NCBI GenBank assembly: GCA_009733575.1
Contig: ML769466.1
Coordinates: 1 to 64,000 of the forward strand
DNA: 64,000 nt
Reading direction: 5' to 3'
From: Gymnopus androsaceus JB14
Taxonomy: Eukaryota > Basidiomycota > Agaricomycetes > Agaricales > Omphalotaceae
The notes beneath the pieces were generated by a model, which was not told where the DNA came from, made no database searches, and saw nothing but the letters and a program-made list of their open reading frames with translations. Made by a program: the position numbers and the translations under genes. The first letter of the stretch is position 1; each line of letters opens with the position of its first letter. This document shows positions 62,808-64,000 of this stretch, piece after piece.

Positions 62808-64000
62808 ATGTTTCCGGTGCCTTCTTCGCTCAACTCCCTCGTACACTTGAATCCTCCTCATAATTCTAAAAATGCTTCAGATTCATTTGCTGAAAAGCTC
62901 TGTGCGATAGGTGCACTTTCGGTCGAAGAATTCCTCAATACTCCCGAGCGACTCTTGCCTCCGATTCGTTATGATGTTGGTTTCTTAAATATCACTTCTC
63001 CGTGGTTTTATCCGCGCGAAACCAAGGTGGAACGAGAACCGTCAGAGGATTCCGAGGACGCTAATGAAGCAGTGGAAGTGGTTGAGAAAGATCCTAATCT
63101 CCTTCAAATGACGAATCCAATATTAATCCAGTTAGAACAATCGAAAATTGTTTTGCTCAATGGAGGCCAGGTCTTAAAGGCGGAATCCAATGGTTTTATT
63201 ATTTCAATGGTTCGCAGATACAATTCACATAATTCCTTTCCCCCACTCACTTCTTATAGAACCTGGTGTCGCTCTTCGAGTGCAGCTTGCTCCCAACACG
63301 TACCGAGTCTATTCCACTGGATCAGACCCAACTTCAGGCGCTGACCAGAACCAACTAAAGTGTGCCCAGATCGCCATCGATGCTGGGGTGCTCGACTTTA
63401 TCAAAGCCACTGGAGCAATTGATCATCGTTCACTGAATATGGGCGGCCAAACCATGTGGCCAAGCGTGCAGGACTTCATAAAAAAGACCATTCCTCGACC
63501 ATTCCCCGAACCAGAATTTCTAGAGTGCGAGACTAAAGCTGAAGCTGAGATCAAGAGTTGGTTCAATAGAATTTTACAGAACGCGAACAAGTCCCGCACC
63601 GTACCACTCACACTCAAACATTCCTTTCATTATTTGCAACAGAAACAATGTGCGCACTTTCATCTTTCTGTGTGGCAGTTGCTCATGCGTTCACAGGTCA
63701 TGGTTGTGTTCTCCGGATTGAGGATCCCCTAAAGGATCCCAAAGAGGCTAAAAGCTATCTTGTCGAGCCGGGCTTTTCCAAGAAAAATACCGCCAAGCTC
63801 GCCGTATGTTTACGGGCAATGTCCGAAGGTGTTGGCAGTTTCCTTCGAGGGTATGTCCCGGCAATTACCAAAGCGGCAACCATTTCACTGCCAGTGAAAG
63901 CTCCAGAGAATCCTTCAGAGAATCAAGGCGCATCATTGGAAATGAAACGCTATGCGAATGAGACTTTTTATCCTCAGTTGCTCGCAGCTTGCCAGGCAAT
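62808..64000 (+). CDS. Unrecognised protein, partial (runs off the window)
   Basis: Starts MFPVPSSLNSLVHLNPPHNS at 62808, about 125 bases from the divergent dioxygenase start, so the two may share a promoter region. The first frame carries an acidic stretch (REPSEDSEDANEAVEVVEKD) and NPILIQLEQSKIVLLNGGQ. A second frame continues from about 63190 with LRVQLAPNTYRVYSTGSDP and IDHRSLNMGGQTMWPSVQDF. A third, from about 63700, has GHGCVLRIEDPLKDPKEAKSY and RGYVPAITKAATISLP. The joins are not obvious GT..AG introns, so frameshifts are possible. I do not recognise the family. Confidence 0.5.

Noticed and set aside
62808..64000. Naming the last gene as a spartin/senescence-domain protein
   Set aside because: Only a vague resemblance (RGYVPAITKAA); no firm motif, and the frame joins are unclear.

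Overview
The window looks like nuclear DNA of a mushroom-type basidiomycete (Agaricomycetes). The genes are cut by many short introns of about 50-70 bases with GT..YAG borders. The gene families are typically fungal: Prp43 helicase, Rpn9, a double-telobox Myb protein, NB-ARC/TPR NLR proteins, a cupredoxin, F-box remnants, and non-autonomous DNA transposons. All calls come from reading the translations and repeats by eye; nothing was searched.

Layout. 1-8.4 kb is a region of decayed or duplicated genes: a broken partial copy of the telobox-Myb gene, a broken Rpn9, a decayed tRNA-Pro, an apparently intact NB-ARC/TPR NLR, and an F-box remnant. 9.0-12.9 kb holds the complete telobox-Myb gene. 14.9-15.9 kb holds a small membrane-anchored kinase-like gene. 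18.8-28.4 kb holds a secreted cupredoxin whose 3' end runs into a 5'-truncated TVP38/TMEM64 (SNARE-associated Golgi) gene, followed by three more TVP38 paralogues in tandem. Prp43 lies at 29.3-32.0 kb. 32.1-38.9 kb is a nest of transposons that has split a phosphatidylserine decarboxylase gene into two oppositely oriented pieces. A BTG/Tob-like gene (39.3-40.3 kb) and a fifth TVP38 gene (41.9-44.1 kb) follow. 45.0-53.4 kb is a second copy of the Rpn9-tRNA-NLR-F-box block, with an intact tRNA-Pro(UGG) but a frameshifted NLR. 54.1-58.75 kb is an MFS transporter pseudogene carrying two transposons. A sixth TVP38 copy (59.2-60.6 kb, frameshifted), a phytanoyl-CoA-dioxygenase-like gene (61.6-62.7 kb) and an unrecognised gene running off the end complete the window.

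Three themes stand out. (1) Four complete non-autonomous elements share a terminal inverted repeat beginning CATCAGCAAAACC (a fifth has the related CATCACCAAAAGG), a 2-bp target duplication, and ends packed with variants of one short word. The word differs from element to element (CATAGC, CAGCGCT, CCAGAG, GTATA, ATAACGCG). Pre-insertion sites can be read directly for several of them. (2) Six TVP38 paralogues lie within 41 kb; the five that keep their N-terminus share an RTPSPTPSE motif, and two carry independent 1-nt insertions beside the same intron. (3) The NLR locus is duplicated together with Rpn9, tRNA and F-box, and its seven 42-residue TPR units are almost identical at DNA level, as in fungal NLRs whose repeats evolve in concert.
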